From Fodinibius saliphilus (lineage in GTDB: Bacteria > Bacteroidota > Rhodothermia > Balneolales > Balneolaceae): a stretch of 64,000 nt of DNA. Position 1 is the first letter of the stretch; every line of letters starts with the position of its first letter. The translations under genes and the position numbers were made by a program. This document shows, one piece after another, positions 27,641 through 36,609 of this stretch. The DNA is taken from assembly GCF_005869845.1 (NCBI RefSeq), contig NZ_VAWF01000001.1, positions 1,674,001-1,738,000 on the forward strand, in the 5' to 3' direction. Below the pieces are notes generated by a model. That model did no database searches. It was not told the DNA's origin and saw only the letters and a program-made list of their open reading frames with translations.

Positions 27641-28117
27641 ATGGCACAAGGACTGGATGAGATTGACATTAAAATACTGAAACATTTACAAAAACACGGT
27701 CGTGCCCAGCGTAACAGACTTGCTGAAATTGTGCACCTCTCTGTACCCTCTGTTTCGGAGCGAATGCGCAAGCTTGAAGAGAAGGAACTGATTCAGGGAT
27801 ATCATGCAGTACTGGATTCCAAAAGATTCAAGTTTGATATTACCGCTTTTGTATTTGTCGAAGTCGATGGGTCCGAAAACTATCCCAAGTTTATTGATTC
27901 TGCTACTGAGGAACCTGAAATTCTGGAGTGCCATTCTATTACTGGTGATGGCTCTCATATCCTAAAAATTCGAACAGAAAATACCGCTTCATTTGAGAAA
28001 CTACTTTCCCAAATCCAATCTTGGCCCGGGGTAAGTAAAAGTCGTTCGAATGTAGTATTAAGTAGTTTTAAAGAAACGGCTGAATTGCCCATTGAAAATA
28101 CATTTGAACCCAAATAA
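27641..28117 (+). CDS. Lrp/AsnC-family transcriptional regulator
   Basis: The N-terminal winged helix-turn-helix (EIDIKILKHLQKHGRAQRNRLAEIVHLSVPSVSERMRKLEEKELIQGY) is the Lrp signature, and the C-terminal half is a RAM/AsnC domain (CHSITGDGSHILKI). At 158 residues it is a standard full-length member. Such regulators respond to amino acids. The AT-rich 200-bp spacer toward serS may carry its own site. A membrane protein gene follows 20 bp later. Confidence 0.93.
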   Translation: MAQGLDEIDIKILKHLQKHGRAQRNRLAEIVHLSVPSVSERMRKLEEKELIQGYHAVLDSKRFKFDITAFVFVEVDGSENYPKFIDSATEEPEILECHSITGDGSHILKIRTENTASFEKLLSQIQSWPGVSKSRSNVVLSSFKETAELPIENTFEPK

Positions 28118-28137
28118 TTACATTCGGCCCATTTCCA

Positions 28138-29649
28138 TTGGCGTATTCCAAATATCGCTTCTTTTTCCTCATTCTTCTTTTTCTGTCGTTTAGCAGCTCT
28201 CTGGCCATTGCCCAACGGACAGTAGGGGTACAGTGGGAAATCCCAAAACAAAATGAAAAAGCATTACACCAGCTAGAGCAATTTCAAAATATGGGGATCT
28301 CAATTCTCAAGTTTAGCCCTCCCGCAGAACCCGCTATCTGGCAAAAAATTGAAGAATTAGGATTTACGGTCTATGGCGACCTTGATATTTCATATCCCAT
28401 AACAGAAACCTTTGCACAACCGGACTCTTCACTTCTCCGAAAGATACGCAATAAGTCTGGAATACTTTTGCAGCAGTCTTCCGTTAAAGCAATAGGTCTT
28501 TTTGAATATGCTCCTATTGAAAAAGAAAGCTTCAAAAATGCTATTCAACCTTATATCAGGGAACTTAAAAAAGGGAGGGTTAGGCGAGTTTATTTTACTG
28601 CAAGTAATCAGCAATCGTTAATTCATAATGAGGTCGATAGTAGTTTTGTCATTAAAGATATCTGGCTAAAACCTGCAAATATTTTTACATCTGCTATTAC
28701 CTATCCTGAACGGGCAGCAGCATATCATTTTTCACCTGCCCCTTCTATACGGCAATATCTAACTCCCTTTAAACATTTTCTTTCTGTAACCGCTGATTAT
28801 CCGAACAAACCTATCTTTATCAATAGTAAATGGTTACTTGAAAACGCAAATAGAGAGCCTACATTTAGTACCACTATCCAGACGCTAACCAGTGAATCAG
28901 AACTTATTTTCCCTTTACCCAATGAATCTCTCCCCACAGATCAAACCTATCCAGCACCGATCATTATCTTGGTACTAATTTGGGCGAGTGTGGCTCTCCA
29001 TTACAATAGTAGCCCTTTATACCGGAAATCTTTATTCCGTTATTTTTCTGCACACAAGTTTTTTATTGATGATATCTTTCAGCGCCACATTCGATCGGTA
29101 GTACCCGCCATTATATTAATCTTCCAAAATGCTTTCTTAATCGCCACCTCGACCTGTGCAGTTAGTGTAACCATATTTTCTTCTCAAGGTTTTGATGCCC
29201 TTGTATACCATCTTCCCGGAATAGTTTTTTGGGGAAGTGGAGTATCTGCTCTTGCCATTTGGGGCTTCCTTATCTCACTGCTCCTTGCCCTAATAAATAT
29301 TATATGGTTATATATAAGTCACAAAAATATAACCTCTTTAACACAAATTGCTACAATTTATGCTTGGCCCCTTCAGCTTAATTTAATTATTACGTCAATT
29401 TTAATTGTCCTTTTTTCCTCCGGAGCCTCTTCCTACTATATAGTAACGGCTGGCATTTTAACGATAGTGGTTCAGCTCGCAAGTTTTGTTATAACATCTT
29501 TTGATTCTGCACGCTACTTATCCTCTCGTACCCTGGTTTACCTGATGCTTACAAGTGGTTTATATACTTTTTTAGTAGCTGCATTTTTTATCTGGGTAGC
29601 AACTTCATCTACTTTAACAGAAACGATCTATTTAGCAGTTTCACTATAA
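28138..29649 (+). CDS. Polytopic membrane protein with periplasmic N-terminal domain
   Basis: I do not recognise this protein. It has a signal peptide ending SLAIAQ, then about 240 periplasmic residues (VGVQWEIPKQNEKALHQLEQFQNMGISIL and LGFTVYGDLDISYPI hint at a TIM-barrel-like fold), then about seven hydrophobic helices. The start appears to be TTG 28138, as no ATG gives the signal peptide. It follows the Lrp gene and ends 7 bp from the convergent rpoN. Confidence 0.7.
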   Translation: MAYSKYRFFFLILLFLSFSSSLAIAQRTVGVQWEIPKQNEKALHQLEQFQNMGISILKFSPPAEPAIWQKIEELGFTVYGDLDISYPITETFAQPDSSLLRKIRNKSGILLQQSSVKAIGLFEYAPIEKESFKNAIQPYIRELKKGRVRRVYFTASNQQSLIHNEVDSSFVIKDIWLKPANIFTSAITYPERAAAYHFSPAPSIRQYLTPFKHFLSVTADYPNKPIFINSKWLLENANREPTFSTTIQTLTSESELIFPLPNESLPTDQTYPAPIIILVLIWASVALHYNSSPLYRKSLFRYFSAHKFFIDDIFQRHIRSVVPAIILIFQNAFLIATSTCAVSVTIFSSQGFDALVYHLPGIVFWGSGVSALAIWGFLISLLLALINIIWLYISHKNITSLTQIATIYAWPLQLNLIITSILIVLFSSGASSYYIVTAGILTIVVQLASFVITSFDSARYLSSRTLVYLMLTSGLYTFLVAAFFIWVATSSTLTETIYLAVSL

Positions 29650-29656
29650 AAATAAA

Positions 29657-31183
29657 TTAGCAAATCTGCTTACGAAGACGTGCCACCGGAATATTCAGCT
29701 TCTCACGATACTTGCTTACTGTTCGTCTTGCTACCTTATATCCCTGACTTTTTAGTTTATCAGCAATAGCTTGATCACTCAGTGGTTTCTGTTTGTCTTC
29801 ATTGTCAACAATTTCCTGTACCGCATTCTTAACCTCTCGGCTCGATACCTCTTCCCCATCTACTGTTTCCAGCCCCTCACTAAAGAAATACTTCAACTCA
29901 AATACACCAAAGTGTGTTTGAACATATTTGCCATTAACTACACGAGAAATAGTAGAAATATCCAGATTAACCCGATCCGCAATATCTTTGAGGATCATCG
30001 GTTTTAATCCCTCTCCATGTTTAAAGAAGTTCTCTTGAAGGGCTACAATGGTTTGCATGGTATTCATCAACGTATTTTGTCGCTGACGAATAGAATCAAT
30101 AAACCATTGCGCTGATTCAATCTTGCTCTTAATAAAGTTTTTCGTCTCTTTATTTTGCTTGCTTTTCTTTTTCTTCTTCTTCAGATCATCCCACATCTCT
30201 TTGTAACGTGGAGAAATACGCAACGGTGGTACATTTCCATTATTTAACTGAATAACAAAGTCTCCCTCCCGTTCTTGCCCATTCTGATCACGTGCGGCAG
30301 GTTGATAATAAACTTCAAAATCCGGCTCAATGTAGTTCTGTGTATCATCGACCACATTACCCCCGCCCCCGGGTTTGGGATCTAAACCTTTAATATAATC
30401 AAAAGCGGCCTTTAGCTGTTCATCAGCTACATTAAGCTTTTTCTTTAATTTCTTGAAATGCTTTTTCTCAAAGAGCTCCCAGTAATCACGCAACATTTCA
30501 ATAGCGATCTGTCTGCCTTCAGAGTCATCCCCGAGCATCTCAAGTTGAACCAACAGACAATCCCTCAAATCACGAGATGCAATACCTATCGGATCTAATC
30601 GCTGAATCTCTTTACGTACTTTCTCAACCTCCTCTTTGTTGGTCAGTGTTCCCTCATTAAAAGCAATATTATCTACCACTGCTTCAATTTCGCGTCGGAA
30701 ATATCCATCTTGATCAAGTGAACCTAATATTTGATTGGCAATAAGCTTCTGCTCTTCATCAAAGTTGAGCAGGCTCACTTGTTGTTCCAACTCTTCTAAA
30801 AGCGATTCATGATATGGATTAGGAAGATCGCGCCACGTCTGATCTCCTCCACCGCCAGCATAACCGGATCCCCCGCTATAATTCTCCCCTTCATATTCAG
30901 TGTTATTCATGAACTCTTCCCAGTCGATCTCTTCATTCTGATCAACGGGTTCAAGCTCATCTTCTGAACTTTCCTCTGCTTCCCATTCAGACTGGTCAAG
31001 CTCCTCAAGTGAATCTTCTCTTTCAGCCTCTTCTAACACAGGGTTTTCTTCCAGCTCTTCTTTTATGCGTTGCTCCAGAGCTATGGTGGGGAGCTGCAGC
31101 AGTTTAATATACTGTATCTGCTGTGGCGACAGCCGCTGCTGCTGCGACTGTTTCTGATTCATCTGTTGACCAGTTTTAATCAT
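29657..31183 (-). CDS. rpoN: RNA polymerase sigma-54 factor
   Basis: Region I is Gln/Leu-rich (QRLSPQQIQYIKLLQLPTIALEQRI), followed by an acidic region II. The core-binding and HTH domains end in the RpoN box ARRTVSKYREKL. The 508-residue length is normal. Sigma-54 directs transcription from -24/-12 promoters with enhancer-binding activators. Its ATG overlaps the stop of the DUF3109 gene by four bases (ATGA), so translation is coupled. No activator gene is visible in this window. Confidence 0.96.
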   Translation of the reverse strand: MIKTGQQMNQKQSQQQRLSPQQIQYIKLLQLPTIALEQRIKEELEENPVLEEAEREDSLEELDQSEWEAEESSEDELEPVDQNEEIDWEEFMNNTEYEGENYSGGSGYAGGGGDQTWRDLPNPYHESLLEELEQQVSLLNFDEEQKLIANQILGSLDQDGYFRREIEAVVDNIAFNEGTLTNKEEVEKVRKEIQRLDPIGIASRDLRDCLLVQLEMLGDDSEGRQIAIEMLRDYWELFEKKHFKKLKKKLNVADEQLKAAFDYIKGLDPKPGGGGNVVDDTQNYIEPDFEVYYQPAARDQNGQEREGDFVIQLNNGNVPPLRISPRYKEMWDDLKKKKKKSKQNKETKNFIKSKIESAQWFIDSIRQRQNTLMNTMQTIVALQENFFKHGEGLKPMILKDIADRVNLDISTISRVVNGKYVQTHFGVFELKYFFSEGLETVDGEEVSSREVKNAVQEIVDNEDKQKPLSDQAIADKLKSQGYKVARRTVSKYREKLNIPVARLRKQIC

Positions 31184-31773
31184 ACTTCAGTAGCCCCTTC
31201 GTTTTTATTTCTAATTTCTTTACAGGACTTCTTAAACTCATTATACCAGCTATTGTTATACCTACGAATTAAAGATTCTTTTAAAAACTCAGACAAATAA
31301 ACTCCTTCCTGTTCTCCTTTTGTACAAGCAGTTCCACAAAGCTTTTCCACGTAATCGAAATTAGCATATTCAACTCCTGCAATTTTCTTTAGGCGAATAG
31401 GATATAAGTGACAACTCAACGGTTTTTCCCAATCAATATCACCCTTTATAAATGCATGCTGAATAGCACAATAGGCTACATCATCTTCATATGAGACAAA
31501 TACACATTCTTCGTTATCTCGACAAGACAGTCGTCGTCCCCCAGATACCGTTTCATACACAACTCCATTTTCTTCCACTGTCTTTTGAGCTTGGGGATGT
31601 AATTTACCTTTTAACAATTTATATGCTTTTTCAAGCTTCGAAACCTCATCTTTCGACACGGGCGCACCGGCATCTCCAACTACGCAACATGCCCCCTTAC
31701 ACTTGGGTAAATCACAAGCAAATTTTGCCGTAGCAATATCCTCAGATAATATGGTATTTCGAACTCGAAACAT
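31180..31773 (-). CDS. DUF3109 family cysteine-rich protein
   Basis: The 197-residue protein contains a cysteine-rich pattern (CDLPKCKGACCVVGD, CRDNEECVF, YCAIQHAF, PLSCHLYPIRL, LCGTACTKGE) typical of DUF3109, a relative of YkgJ-type putative Fe-S or zinc clusters. It is widespread in Bacteroidota with unknown function. It is coupled to rpoN by an ATGA overlap. Confidence 0.85.
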   Translation of the reverse strand: MFRVRNTILSEDIATAKFACDLPKCKGACCVVGDAGAPVSKDEVSKLEKAYKLLKGKLHPQAQKTVEENGVVYETVSGGRRLSCRDNEECVFVSYEDDVAYCAIQHAFIKGDIDWEKPLSCHLYPIRLKKIAGVEYANFDYVEKLCGTACTKGEQEGVYLSEFLKESLIRRYNNSWYNEFKKSCKEIRNKNEGATEV

Positions 31774-31841
31774 TTTATTAAAAAATACTTTTTATCAGGG
31801 CTAACTTAAATACTGATTCCTTCACGCCAACTGCCTGGTTA

Positions 31842-31857
31842 TCGCAAACGATTGCAA
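31842..31857. promoter_or_regulatory. LacI-type operator-like palindrome
   Basis: TCGCAAACGATTGCAA is a near-palindrome with central CG, the shape of LacI/GalR-family operators. A related GCAATTGATTGC lies at 31897-31908. They are about 70-135 bp upstream of the DUF3109-rpoN operon. No LacI-family regulator gene is in this window, so the assignment is weak. Confidence 0.25.
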
Positions 31858-32084
31858 CCCTTTAACGATAACTTAAAAAATTATAGGATTAATTATGCAA
31901 TTGATTGCGTATTTAAAAACCCGGTTAGCAAATTATCATTCCTTATTGTGCGGGAATCAAAGAGGTGCCAGAAAACTATTTCGCTGTACCCCTTACTGGG
32001 AAATACGTATAAATAGCAATATCTCATCAAAAGTCATACGCAGATTCAAGCGAAACCTCAGATAAGTTTAATGCATAAAGTTAT

Positions 32085-32165
32085 AGTTGTGAGTAATTTA
32101 GAACCTCATAATGCGATAGGAAAATGCGAACTCCTCATAGAGGTCTAAATTCACAACTGTTCGCA
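32085..32165. ncRNA. Long imperfect hairpin with alternative pairing, possible structured RNA
   Basis: AGTTGTGAGTAATTTAGAACC-TC (32085-32107) pairs with GAGGTCTAAATTCACAACT (32140-32158), leaving three unpaired bases. TGCGAAC in the loop (32125-32131) is complementary to GTTCGCA just outside the stem (32159-32165), so two folds compete or a pseudoknot forms. There is no T tract, so it is not an ordinary terminator. Orientation is unknown; it lies directly after dprA on the minus strand. Confidence 0.35.
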
Positions 32166-32172
32166 CCCAGAC

Positions 32173-33354
32173 TTAAAGTATCTCAAAGTTTTGGCCGGCA
32201 CTTTGGCGAACATACCCCTCCATTTCGAGCTCTAAAAGCTTTGCCATCAATTGGTGGGTTGGTTTACCCATCTGCTTTGCCAACTGATCAATATGCAGAG
32301 AATCCTCTTCCAACTTCTCACATATTTCAGTAGCTAAAATACCTAACTCTTGTGATTTCCATTTCTTTTCTAAAACGGCTTCTTTACTATCCCCGGTGGT
32401 AGTATCAGGGGAAATATGAACCTCAACTTCTGTTAAGATATCTTCGACATTCTGTACCAGCTTGCCCATCCCCCTTTTGATTAAACTATTACAGCCTATA
32501 GCATTAGGATGACCTATGGGATGAGGAATTACAAATACTTCTCTATTTTGATCCAGCGCAGACTTTGCTGTTATCATACTTCCCCCTTCCAGGCCCGAAG
32601 CCACCACTAAGGTACCAAGCGTCATGCCACTGACAATGCGATTTCGTACCGGAAAATTACCCATTTCCGGAGCTGTGCCCAAGGGAAATTCCGAAATAAT
32701 AGCTCCTTTGTTCTTTATAATATCAGATGCCAAACCTTTATGATCACTGGGATAGATCCAATCAATGCCGGAGCCCAACACTGCTACTGTTGTCCCGCCT
32801 GCCGATAGGGTTGCCCGATGGGCAGCACCATCAACACCATATGCTAATCCACTGATTATTGTCAAACCATGTTCCACCAGTTTTTTTGAAAACTTTTTGG
32901 CTATATCAATAGCATATTCTCCGGCTTTCCTGGTACCCACTATCGCAAGACTGGTGTTATCCAAAACTTTTCTATCCCCTTTGATCCAAAGCAGAAGTGG
33001 AGGATCGTAAATTTCACGGAGCAACGAAGGATAATCATCATCCCAGTAAGTCATTATATCTGCTCCGGTAGCATCGGTCTTTTTAAGGATATCATCGACC
33101 TCATCCCATCGGTTAAAGGTAACCACTTCGTCAGCTGTTTTAGGCCCAATCCCTCGAATAGACTCTAGCTCATGCCTTTCTAACCTAAAAATTAGTTGTG
33201 GATGGGCGACAGACTGCAATAACAATCGGATGCGTTGCGCACCCAGATTATCCATTAGGTGTAGGGCTACAAATTCTCTAACCGGTGGATCATACGTCTT
33301 CTCTTGTAGATTCAATATCTTGTAATTTCTCCCAGATGATTTCTTTAAGTTCAT
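32173..33354 (-). CDS. dprA: DNA-processing protein DprA
   Basis: DprA protects incoming single-stranded DNA and loads RecA during natural transformation. The Rossmann-like core shows IVGTRKAGEYAI, ISGLAYGVDGAAHRATL, LGSGIDWIYPSDH and FPVRNRIVSGMTLGTLVVASGLEGGSMITAKSALDQNREVFVIP. An HhH-type N-terminal domain and a winged-helix C-terminal domain flank it. The ATG start at 33354 overlaps the end of obgE by 65 bp. An in-frame TTG at 33315 would shorten the overlap, but neither start has a clear ribosome site. Confidence 0.93.
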   Translation of the reverse strand: MNLKKSSGRNYKILNLQEKTYDPPVREFVALHLMDNLGAQRIRLLLQSVAHPQLIFRLERHELESIRGIGPKTADEVVTFNRWDEVDDILKKTDATGADIMTYWDDDYPSLLREIYDPPLLLWIKGDRKVLDNTSLAIVGTRKAGEYAIDIAKKFSKKLVEHGLTIISGLAYGVDGAAHRATLSAGGTTVAVLGSGIDWIYPSDHKGLASDIIKNKGAIISEFPLGTAPEMGNFPVRNRIVSGMTLGTLVVASGLEGGSMITAKSALDQNREVFVIPHPIGHPNAIGCNSLIKRGMGKLVQNVEDILTEVEVHISPDTTTGDSKEAVLEKKWKSQELGILATEICEKLEEDSLHIDQLAKQMGKPTHQLMAKLLELEMEGYVRQSAGQNFEIL

Positions 33355-34300
33355 CTATATGGTAGTTAGTTGCAGACGAAATTTCAACTACCGGGATATC
33401 TAAATCTACTTTTTTCTCTTCATCAAGCTCATAATTCTCCACCAGATCCATTTTCGTGATAGCAAGTATTCTGGGTTTATCCAACAAATCTGCCCGATAT
33501 TGACGAACCTCATCTAACAGGGCTTGGTATTCATACTCGATATCTTGCTGAGAGCTCACCATAAAAAGCAATAGATTATTCCGTTCAATATGGCGCAAAA
33601 ACTGTATTCCCAGTCCCCGTCCCTCATGTGCTTCCTCAATAATACCCGGGATATCTGCCATTACAAAGGTGCGGTAGTCTGGCATCGTTACTACTCCAAG
33701 ATTCGGAGAAAGGGTAGTAAAAGGATAGGAGTCGATCTTGGGTTTGGCTCCCGACATCGCTGATAGCAAAGTGCTTTTACCAGCATTAGGAAAGCCTACA
33801 AGTCCAACATCAGCAATTAGCTTCAGCTCAATCTCTATGGCTCGTTCTTCTCCCTCTTCCCCATCCTGTGCATGGCGGGGAGTTTGATTAGTAGCTGTTC
33901 TAAAATGCCAATTGCCAAGCCCCCCCTTGCCTCCTTCAGCCACAACAATCTCTTGATCATGTTCAGTAATCTCACCTAACCGCTCCTTGGTATCGGCATC
34001 ATAGATCACACAACCTAAGGGTGCTTCCAGGATTTCGTCATCCCCCGATTTTCCTTTCTTTTTACTGGATCCCCCCCGATTTCCGTCTTTGGCATTTACA
34101 TACTTTCGGTACCGGAGATCTAAGAGGGTATTAAGCTGCTCGTTTCCTCTTACAATCACATCACCGCCATCACCGCCATCTCCCCCATCTGGACCACCAC
34201 GAGGCACATACTTTTCTCTTCGAAAATGTACTGATCCCGGTCCGCCGTTTCCACCGGTAACATATATTTTTGCGTAATCGGCAAACTGAACTCGTCCCAT
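33290..34300 (-). CDS. obgE: Obg-family GTPase
   Basis: Obg is an essential ribosome-associated GTPase. The glycine-rich Obg domain is clear (YVTGGNGGPGSVHFRREKY, GGDGGDGGDV), followed by the G domain with G1 GFPNAGKST, G3 DIPGI and G4 TKMD. The 336-residue length lacks an extra C-terminal domain. Its ATG lies 1 bp after the stop of the DPP-IV gene, and its 3' end overlaps dprA, so three genes form one transcript. Confidence 0.96.
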   Translation of the reverse strand: MGRVQFADYAKIYVTGGNGGPGSVHFRREKYVPRGGPDGGDGGDGGDVIVRGNEQLNTLLDLRYRKYVNAKDGNRGGSSKKKGKSGDDEILEAPLGCVIYDADTKERLGEITEHDQEIVVAEGGKGGLGNWHFRTATNQTPRHAQDGEEGEERAIEIELKLIADVGLVGFPNAGKSTLLSAMSGAKPKIDSYPFTTLSPNLGVVTMPDYRTFVMADIPGIIEEAHEGRGLGIQFLRHIERNNLLLFMVSSQQDIEYEYQALLDEVRQYRADLLDKPRILAITKMDLVENYELDEEKKVDLDIPVVEISSATNYHIDELKEIIWEKLQDIESTREDV

Positions 34301-34301
34301 A

Positions 34302-36491
34302 CTAGAGATTGTCTATAATAAAGTTATTAAGCATTTTAAACAGATGGTTACGGGTATTTCCACCATAGATACCGTGACTTCTATTCGGATAGTACATTGT
34401 TTCGAACTGCACATCTTCAGCTATAAGTTTATCAACCATTTCAACTGCATTCTGGAAATGGACATTATCATCCCCCGTTCCATGGACTAACAAGTACTCA
34501 CCCTTAATCTGTCCCGCATAAGTTAAGGGCGATCCTTTTTTATATCCTTCGGGATTCATCTGTGGCGTCTGCATAAAACGCTCGGTATAAATGGTATCGT
34601 AATACTTCCAGTTGGTTACCGGTGCAACAGCAATAGCCGTACTAAAGATATCGTTAGCTTGGGCCAGAACCAAGCTCGACATATATCCTCCGTAACTCCA
34701 TCCCCAGATGCCTAAACGAGACTCATCAATAAAATTGTATTCATCAATTAAGTACTTTGCGGATGCAATCTGGTCTTGAACCTCGTACTGTCCCAGTTTC
34801 TTATATACCTGTTTTTCAAAATCACGACCGCGAGCCCCGGTTCCTCGATTATCAACACTTACAACAATATAGTCTTGTTCTGTCAGGTATCGGTGCCATG
34901 TAGGACGTTGACTCCCCCCATAACGCTTAGATACAGTCTGGCTGCCCGGACCGCCATATACATAAAATAAGACCGGGTACTTCTTTTTCGGGTCGAAGTC
35001 GTGAGGTTTAAGGATGTATGCATTTAATGTAGCTTGCTCAAGGGGGATCTCGATATACTCTTTTGACGGCATAGCATATTTAGTGAGGGTATCCTCCAAC
35101 TCCTGATTGTCTTCTAAAACACGTACTTTTTCTCCACTGCCCTTATGCAGGGTATATTGTGGCGGAGATTGAGGCGCTGAAGAAGTCTCAATATAGTATT
35201 TATAATCACGACTCATGTTAATACGATTCCAACCCGTGCCATCAGTCAGCTTTTTCTTACCACTCCCATCAATATTAACACTGTACAAGTGACGTTCTAA
35301 AGAAGATTCCTCAGTACTCACATAGTAAATCTTGCCATTATCTTCGCTATAGCCCAGGTAGTTGGTTACTTCCCAATCCCCTTCGGTTATCTGTCGAATA
35401 CGTTCACCCGACATATTGTACAAATAAATATGATTATAACCGGACTCTTCACTGGTATAGATAAACTGCTCTCCATTTTTCAGGAACTTAAGATTATCGT
35501 TAACATCAATCCAGGCATCGCTGGTCTCTGTTTTGATAATTTCTGTTTGGCCCGATTTCACATCAGCCAACATAAGGTCCTGTTTGTTTTGCAGACGATT
35601 CATGCGACGAATCGCTAATAGGTCAGAATCTTTTGTCCAGTTAATTCGAGGAATATACTGGTCATTTTCTGAACCGACATCCATCCAAGTGGTTTTATCT
35701 TGCTTTAAGTCATAAACTCCAATCTTTACAACTGAATTCTTTTCACCGGCTTTAGGGTATTTAAAACGTGTTAAACCAGGATACAGGTCTCCCCAATCGG
35801 TCATAAAAAATTCTTTTACCCGGCTTTCATCAAATCGATAGAATGCAATTTTTTCTCCATCAGGAGACCAATACCATGCCCGCGCAATACCAAATTCTTC
35901 TTCATACACCCAATCGGTAGCTCCATTAATAATGTGATTAAACTTCCCGTCAGTTGTAATAGCTTTCTCTTCACCGCTTTTAAGATTTACGAGGTACAAA
36001 TTATTGTCTTGAACAAAAGCAGCCTTATCACCAGAGGGAGATAGCTTGGCATATTGTTGTTTCTTGGTTGACTGTGTAAGCTTCTGGGTATTCTCCGTTT
36101 TAAGATTATAAATAAAATAATGTTCACGGGTACTGCGACGCCAGATACGCTCTACATCAGTTTTTATCAAGATCTTAGTCTCATCTGCAGAAAACTGGTA
36201 TCCTTGAATTAAAATAGGCTTGCTACGCCCTTCAACCTTAAGGTCAGAAGTAGTAACCAATACCTCATAATCTCCAGTTAGGATATTATATTTACGAAGC
36301 TCAATATCTCTTTTTGTACGCTCTACAGCCGTATAATACTGTCCGTCTTGCATCCAGTTAACCTGTTGGATACCCGAGGGAGAAAAAGTTCCATTTACTA
36401 CATTATCGAATGTGATTTCTTTCTTTTGCTGTGACTGTACCGGCTGTATAATCCAACCGCATAATAGAAACAGAAATAAAAGCTTTCTCAT
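34302..36491 (-). CDS. Dipeptidyl-peptidase IV family serine peptidase (S9B)
   Basis: This secreted prolyl peptidase removes X-Pro dipeptides. From ATG 36491 it begins with a signal peptide (MRKLLFLFLLCGWIIQPVQSQ), preferred over the GTG at 36527 that adds 12 residues. The eight-bladed DPP4 propeller occupies roughly residues 40-480. The alpha/beta-hydrolase domain holds the nucleophile in GWSYGGYMSS, the Asp in GTGDDNVHFQN and the His in NRSHGIYGG. The substrate-N-terminus Glu pair is likely in the WVYEEEFG segment. It lies directly upstream of obgE, an unrelated gene, probably by operon economy. Confidence 0.93.
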   Translation of the reverse strand: MRKLLFLFLLCGWIIQPVQSQQKKEITFDNVVNGTFSPSGIQQVNWMQDGQYYTAVERTKRDIELRKYNILTGDYEVLVTTSDLKVEGRSKPILIQGYQFSADETKILIKTDVERIWRRSTREHYFIYNLKTENTQKLTQSTKKQQYAKLSPSGDKAAFVQDNNLYLVNLKSGEEKAITTDGKFNHIINGATDWVYEEEFGIARAWYWSPDGEKIAFYRFDESRVKEFFMTDWGDLYPGLTRFKYPKAGEKNSVVKIGVYDLKQDKTTWMDVGSENDQYIPRINWTKDSDLLAIRRMNRLQNKQDLMLADVKSGQTEIIKTETSDAWIDVNDNLKFLKNGEQFIYTSEESGYNHIYLYNMSGERIRQITEGDWEVTNYLGYSEDNGKIYYVSTEESSLERHLYSVNIDGSGKKKLTDGTGWNRINMSRDYKYYIETSSAPQSPPQYTLHKGSGEKVRVLEDNQELEDTLTKYAMPSKEYIEIPLEQATLNAYILKPHDFDPKKKYPVLFYVYGGPGSQTVSKRYGGSQRPTWHRYLTEQDYIVVSVDNRGTGARGRDFEKQVYKKLGQYEVQDQIASAKYLIDEYNFIDESRLGIWGWSYGGYMSSLVLAQANDIFSTAIAVAPVTNWKYYDTIYTERFMQTPQMNPEGYKKGSPLTYAGQIKGEYLLVHGTGDDNVHFQNAVEMVDKLIAEDVQFETMYYPNRSHGIYGGNTRNHLFKMLNNFIIDNL

Positions 36492-36609
36492 TGTTTTAAT
36501 AACTTTTTTGTTAATTGATCCAAGCACATAGAAGTATTACCCCGTACAGTATAAGCTACTATACGCAAAGCCGGACAACATCAATTAGCTTTTAAACTGC
36601 TGTAATGAA

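Larger units (their letters stand above)
31774..32172. other. Intergenic region with structured elements (399 bp)
   Basis: No convincing gene lies here. The part next to DUF3109 should hold the promoter of the DUF3109-rpoN operon and contains two GCAA-N4-TTGC motifs (31842-31857 and 31897-31908). The part next to dprA contains a long imperfect inverted repeat (32085-32165) that could form a structured RNA in the dprA 3' region. Both are listed separately. Confidence 0.55.

Noticed and set aside
32071-32148. Short frame of 25 codons starting ATGCATAAAG in the dprA spacer
   Set aside because: It coincides with the long inverted repeat and has no ribosome site; the structure explains the sequence better.
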